64,000 nucleotides of DNA, taken from positions 496,001-560,000 of the forward strand of contig JAJNNY010000002.1 of the NCBI GenBank assembly GCA_022453515.1, in the 5' to 3' direction. Position 1 is the stretch's first letter, and the number at the start of each line of letters is the position of its first letter. Positions 59,301 to 64,000 of this stretch are shown here, in pieces. Below the pieces are notes generated by a model that was not told the DNA's origin, ran no database searches, and was given only the letters and a program-made list of their open reading frames with translations. Source of the DNA: Astrocystis sublimbata (lineage: Eukaryota > Ascomycota > Sordariomycetes > Xylariales > Xylariaceae). The position numbers and the translations under genes were made by a program.

Positions 59301-59685
59301 CTCCCTCGCCAGCAGGTTAGGCGAAGGAGCTGGGTGTTGGATGGGCCCGTAACGAGAGCCAGCGAATGCGCCGAGGGGGTCTTTGAAAATGATCTGCTGA
59401 CTGTAGCCTTCACATTGCCGCTTTGATTTCAAACAGTTATTGCAGGTTGGTTTTCCCTCGTCGCATTTGATGCGTCGCTTCCTACATGCTGGGTCATTCT
59501 CAGTACGGAGTCTACATGAATTTTGTGAAGAGCTGTGACATACTCAGACAACCGGTCTTTGTTCGTTTCCGTGCGGGTACCCTTTTCTGAGATGGCTCCT
59601 CGATGCCATGGCCATCTGACGATGATGGTCGCTGAGGTAAAGAATGGGCGGATGGGCCATTTGACACCAAGCCTGGAGTTTCCAT
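56394..59685 (-). CDS. Zn2Cys6 transcription factor with fungal-specific domain
   Basis: A nuclear regulator of unknown targets. Minus-strand exons 59544-59685, 58493-59488, 57804-58440, 57692-57754, 56978-57635 and 56394-56873 (introns 49-104 bp, all GT-AG) encode 991 residues. The binuclear cluster is CLTCRKRRIKC followed by CNNC and KRQC, with cysteines at 46, 49, 56, 63, 66 and 73, the classic C-x2-C-x6-C-x6-C-x2-C-x6-C spacing. It is split by intron 1 and preceded by a basic RKRTKTG. A Gln/Pro/Ser-rich linker follows. The fungal-specific domain runs from about residue 330 (SHPALLQAMLALGSLQI) through YETWMQCPPRAPMGRLDAI and YGSYDYLMLLLGRLANFVSRDL. The C-terminal part (LQAQDQRLWLICRLRDIARLTGWQSA) and an Ala-rich tail complete it. 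No pathway genes are adjacent, so targets cannot be guessed. Confidence 0.92.
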
Positions 59686-62600
59686 GCTAGAGATGTCGCC
59701 TGGTCACCTGAGCCAGCTGGTCACGATCTACAACAACGGGCTTGTTGGCTTGATAACATCACTAGTCGACAAGCTCTACCTTGGTGTTAACCTCCCTTTG
59801 CCTACAGCACGTGGGTATGGTATAAACGGCCCAGCGGTGGGTGTGGCTCGACCGGGGCAATTGCCCAGGAAGCAAACCAGCGACGCTTCTGACTACCACT
59901 CTTTCTTCAACTGTTGTTGCTGGCCACGTTGGAATCGCGGAATGGGCATCGAGTTGCTCGTGAAGGCTGGCTGCGCCTGTAAACAGGGACCAGCCCGAAC
60001 GAGCTACAAGGACAAAATCACGACGTGTAGGTAGGTATGTCAAGTCCGAGTGGTGAGCACGGATTGAGGCTAGCTGTACCAGTCATTAATCACGCGACTC
60101 GGAAACTCAGCCGTGTAACAATGCCCGCGTTACAAGGTGAGGATACCTGCCAGCTGGTAGCAAGATGACCAGATCTTCACATGAAAAGAGAGGGCTGGGA
60201 GTAGGTATAAGGCTAAGCCAGCGACTTGGGGGTGGGCGATGGGGCGGCCTGAGGCTAGGCTTTCGTATGCCCCCTTCCCAGCGACGATTGGCGAATGATA
60301 CAATCGCAAAACACCCCGACGCTAGGGAACTTGGCAGCGTGAAAATCGGTGGGGTAGTGATGGGAGATGCGTAAGACGGGGGATAAACCGATCCGATCGA
60401 TCACCAGAAAGATGGTCTCTGGCAAGCCAGTTCGCCTAGCTCGGCTTTAGGTCCTGAATGGCCTGTCGATGCTGTATGCGATATCCGTACGAGTTTCAAC
60501 CATATACTGAGAGACCGGCAGATCGGTAGACCGGTTGAAAGACTGTGCGGTGAGCGCGTCTATTCTTTTGCTTCGGGCGCGGAATGGGAAGGGCGTGCGT
60601 CTCGTAGCGCCGGGCAGCAACTCCCAGGCCTGCCGATGCCTCGGATGCCTGCAGAGGCTGAACAGTTATATCAGTAGAAGCAGAAATTCACGATTCGTAT
60701 GGGGCGACAACAACGTCGAGGTGCCGATGACTTTGGGGTCGGCGAACAACGAGCTTGACAATAGCAGCAGCAACAACAGCAATAACAAGTGCGAAGAGAG
60801 GTCAAGGTCGGTGTCTTGAGCCGTATCACAGCACGTCCATATCGAAGATGCAACTTTCTGGTAATGAGGGGCGTGGCAAACGAGTTGTTGAAGAGATCCG
60901 GGGGTTTGAAGCATTTGTCGAGGCTTGGTTAGAGAAATAAAGACATAAGAGACGCAGAGACGCAGAGACGCAGAGCCCTGAGGATGTGAAATTGGTCAGG
61001 AAATGGAAGCCGTGCGAACAGAGATGGCGCAGTCTATTCGCAGCCTACCTACCTACCTCTACCTACCTACTTATTACCTACCTATTCATGTGCTCTGCTG
61101 TGGTGTTACCACAAAGCCGTGAGCAGCTGGTGCCGCTTAAACGTATCGGGATGGTTGGCTGGCTCGAGGGCTCTGGAGGTAGGCTTCACCGCGACCGAAA
61201 GAATGGCCGGAGCCCTCGTCAAAACAGAACAGGTCTTGTTTGACATACAGTGCCTACCAGCGCTACATCTGTTCCCACCGCAATCATCAGTCCTTGTCCT
61301 ACGCAAACTCTGGTCGTCTGGTCTTTGATGGGGAGTGCACAGATAAGAGTGCTCCTCCTACATATTTGCAGGTCCAGAAGGAAACACCAGTGGTTCTAGC
61401 TCGGCTTGTGCCACGAGCACATGGGACCAGGTCCTAGTACATTCAAACATGCGGTGCCATGCCAACCGGCCGGGCAGTCTTGCCAATGTCACCTCTAGCA
61501 GAATCATGTATCATATACGCCGAGTCCTTCCCTGGTTTACCAATATCATGGGCAACAGGGCTTAGCGCGAGTTGCTCTTGGTACAAGAGACAAAGACGCA
61601 TGTTCTAGATCTGAGGCTAGGGAGAGCTCTCAGGTTGTCGAAAGTCTTTGTCCGTCAAAATTCTCATGGATTGAACAGCTCGAATGCATCCACCCCCTCA
61701 ACCCTATCGCGGCCGCTGGTACGAGAAGTATGCTAGCAAGTCATCAGACTCGCATGGGCATCGTAATCGGGCAACTAAGATGGCCTGAGAGCTCATCAAT
61801 ACCCTCCGCTTTGTTATCGAAGTGGCAAAGTATCTAGCTGTGGTGTCACCGTTCAGTCGTATCTGCACAGGTGGCGTTTGGGCCATAGACTCTTGCCCAA
61901 TCCGGCCGTATGACAATGAGCGTACAGGGGCAAGCATCGACGCGCTGCTGGTGTCTTGAATGTTCAAACCGAAGCTTAACAAGAAGATACATGTAGCCTC
62001 GTGTGGCGAGCGAGTGTAGACTCAGCTTCGCCGGTGCTTCATACTTGTAACAAGTCAGGTCGTGTAGAGTTGATATCAAGTAAGATAGTCGCGACCATGT
62101 GCGTGAACCTGAAGTCAAGCTCAGGGCTTGAAAAATCCGTGGCGAAGATAGTATTGGTTTCTCCTCTCTTTTTATTCCTTTCAAAAATTGAGTCGCCGGT
62201 TGGTGGACTGAGAGTCTTGCATCTGCTCCGAGCGTGGCATCCCATCGAGATTGAAAGTAGTATGATGTACTAGGCACATGGAACATCATTCTCATAGATC
62301 TCTCATGCTTAAGGAATAATCACCTCATGGTGGACGAGAGTAATATGGATGTAGCAGAGGAGGATTTACTACTGTTTCTTTTGCATTGGAAGGTTAGTGT
62401 TAGTACATAGTACCTACTCGCCTACCTAAGTTCAAGGTCCAGCACCTGAGCACACCTGCAGCTAAGGTTCAGCTTGGGTGGCTGGGGTGGGCACCTGAAT
62501 GCGAACACTGGCGCAAAAGTCAAGGGTATCTTGAGATTGGCAGCGGGCTCTGTGATTGGTGAAGAGCCGAGGTGCTAAGTGGGTCTGTCGTATCTAGCAA

Positions 62601-62815
62601 AAAAAGTTTCGAGAGGCAACTTGGTCGGCCCCAGGTTCGCCAGGTTCTCATGACATGCGTGCATCAGTATCTACGAGTAAGAGTTCAGGTGCTTAATACA
62701 TTGAGCTGCATCCAACGACGCTCTAGGATCCAATCCCAATCGTACTCTTCCGGACATACAACATCCAAGCTTACCTAGGCAGCTTTTGATTCATCACTAA
62801 GACTCAAGAACCATT
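59686..62815. other. Intergenic region between divergent Zn2Cys6 and RRP8 genes
   Basis: No supported gene in about 3.1 kb. It carries a CAG/CAA-type stretch (60762-60790), a TACCTACC tract (61046-61085) and a few TACCTA words near 62410-62430. The unusually long upstream space of the transcription factor may hold regulatory sites or upstream open frames. Confidence 0.45.
60951..60974. repeat. (GACGCAGA)3 tandem repeat
   Basis: Three exact 8-bp copies. Non-coding. Confidence 0.9.
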
Positions 62816-64000
62816 ATGTTTGCCGTCCCTGGCTGGGCGGTCTCTGCAGATGGTCCCAAAGCAGAGACTGCCGTGAAAAACCACGGCCCGCAAGAGTCCA
62901 ACGCAAACAAGCGCAAGAGGCTATCGGGACCTTCCAACGTCACCACGGGCAATGTTGCAGATCTATGGGAGCAAGTCATCGAGGGAAGAGAGTCTAAAAA
63001 GCCCAAGCCCAACCAAGATGGATCCACGGAAAACGCCGGCAAGAAGAAGGGACTGACCTTGAAAGAGAAGAAGAAGCTGAAGAAGCTGAAAGATCAAGTA
63101 TCAAGTGAAGGTGTCGCCGGAAGAATGCCTGAAAACGAGCAGCGCTCGACGGTTCCTGAAAGCGTCGTGAACACAGAGAGCTTTGGTGATACGAAAGGGA
63201 ACAAGAAAAAGGACAAGAAGTCCAAGGCTCTCAAGGACGATCAAAACAGCGAACTACAGAATGTATCGCAACCGACGATACCGCAAGACAAGGTGCCTGC
63301 TGCTCCCGTGGCCCCTAAACTCACCCCCATGCAAATTGCGATGAGGGAGAAGCTCATATCGGCCCGCTTCCGTCACCTCAATGAAACCCTCTACACAAAA
63401 CCATCAGACAAGGCATTCCAGCTATTCCAAGAGTCACCTGAGATGTTTCAAGAATATCACGAAGGGTTCCGTCGCCAAGTTAATGTGTGGCCCGAGAATC
63501 CGGTCGATAGCTACATTGAGAACATCATTTCACGGGGCCGACAGAGGCATCCGCATAGGTCTCGGCCTGGCCAGGCTGCCCCGCCCACCACGGGCTTGCT
63601 GCCTCTTATTCGCACCAACGGCGTTTGTACTATTGCGGACCTTGGTTGTGGTGATGCCAAGCTGGCGACCAAGCTGCAGTCCGAGAAAAAGAAACTCAAT
63701 CTCAATATCCTCAGCTATGACTTGCAAAGCCCGAGCCCGCTTGTCACCAAGGCCGACATCGCCAACTTGCCTCTCGCTGAAGGCAGCGTCGACGTGGTGA
63801 TTTTCTGTCTGGCACTAATGGGCACGAACTGGCTCGATTTCATCGAGGAGGCCTATCGCATATTGCATTGGAAAGGTGAACTCTGGGTTGCCGAGATCAA
63901 GAGCCGGTTTGGTCACGTGGGCAATAAGAACAAGAGTGCAGTTGTGGCTCATAGCGTCGGCAACCGGAAGAAGAACCATGATAAGAAGGGCAAGGGTAAG
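62816..64000 (+). CDS. RRP8: rRNA adenine-N1 methyltransferase Rrp8, 5' part
   Basis: Rrp8 is a nucleolar SAM-dependent enzyme that makes m1A in 25S rRNA and aids 60S biogenesis. The frame is open from ATG 62816 to the window edge (395 codons) and the 3' end is missing. The N-terminal 170 residues are Lys-rich and disordered (KRKR and repeated KKxKK clusters), fitting nucleolar targeting. The conserved part begins LTPMQIAMREKLISARFRHLNE. It continues with FQEYHEGFRRQVNVWPENPVD, motif I IADLGCGDAKLA, VTKADIANLPL, VDVVIFCLALMGTNW and the FIEEAYRIL helix, all in the order of the Rrp8 family. A final basic KNKSAVV...KKNHDKKGKGK stretch at the edge may be an insertion near the end of the domain or the start of an intron. 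Confidence 0.93.
   Translation, partial: MFAVPGWAVSADGPKAETAVKNHGPQESNANKRKRLSGPSNVTTGNVADLWEQVIEGRESKKPKPNQDGSTENAGKKKGLTLKEKKKLKKLKDQVSSEGVAGRMPENEQRSTVPESVVNTESFGDTKGNKKKDKKSKALKDDQNSELQNVSQPTIPQDKVPAAPVAPKLTPMQIAMREKLISARFRHLNETLYTKPSDKAFQLFQESPEMFQEYHEGFRRQVNVWPENPVDSYIENIISRGRQRHPHRSRPGQAAPPTTGLLPLIRTNGVCTIADLGCGDAKLATKLQSEKKKLNLNILSYDLQSPSPLVTKADIANLPLAEGSVDVVIFCLALMGTNWLDFIEEAYRILHWKGELWVAEIKSRFGHVGNKNKSAVVAHSVGNRKKNHDKKGKGK

Overview
The window is nuclear DNA from a filamentous ascomycete, most likely a Sordariomycete. Genes are interrupted by short introns (about 49-190 bp) with fungal splice sites. The gene set is typical of that group: a Zn2Cys6 regulator, a delta-9 desaturase fused to cytochrome b5, a mitochondrial Lon, fungal GCP2, Aim41 and Rrp8. 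Order and species cannot be settled from the sequence. No tRNA, rRNA, CRISPR array or autonomous transposon was recognised.

Layout. 1-349: 3' end of an unknown gene. 1488-4571: dynamin/Mx-like GTPase (+) whose GTPase domain is damaged between the P-loop and the DLPG motif. 5428-8855: mitochondrial Lon protease Pim1 (+). 8856-13734: long intergenic. 13735-16274: kinase-like protein (+). 16275-21381: intergenic, carrying two related small inverted-repeat elements (17987-18329 and 18582-18915). 21382-23362: Ole1-type desaturase (+, eight exons). 24569-28123: Rad5/HLTF-like SNF2-RING protein (-). 31383-31883: small secreted, probably GPI-anchored protein (+). 32580-33185: Arg/Ser-rich hypothetical protein (-) whose stop codon lies in a microsatellite. 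35421-37840: type II phosphatidylinositol 4-kinase (+). 37841-45500: gene-poor stretch of about 7.7 kb with microsatellites. 45501-47051: SAM-dependent methyltransferase (+, eight exons, two of them tiny). 50007-50603: Aim41/YqeY-domain mitochondrial protein (+). 51200-54038: gamma-tubulin complex GCP2 (-). 54978-55966: 20S proteasome alpha5 (+), two of whose three introns are GC-AG. 56394-59685: Zn2Cys6 transcription factor (-, six exons). 62816-64000: 5' part of the rRNA methyltransferase gene RRP8 (+).

The genes are mostly unrelated housekeeping functions: mitochondrial proteolysis, lipid desaturation, DNA-damage tolerance or chromatin, phosphoinositide signalling, microtubule nucleation, proteasome and ribosome biogenesis. 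No biosynthetic cluster is evident; the methyltransferase and the Zn2Cys6 factor stand alone. Intergenic spaces are long and saturated with short TACCTA/TAGGTA words that are much rarer in exons.

The most unusual structure is the pair of roughly 340-bp non-coding elements. Each has perfect 29-bp terminal inverted repeats and a 5-bp target duplication. The repeats match exactly within each element but differ at 8 of 29 positions between the two, so the two arms appear to change together. All coordinates and splice junctions were read by eye from the sequence and frame-checked; none was tested by alignment or RNA data.
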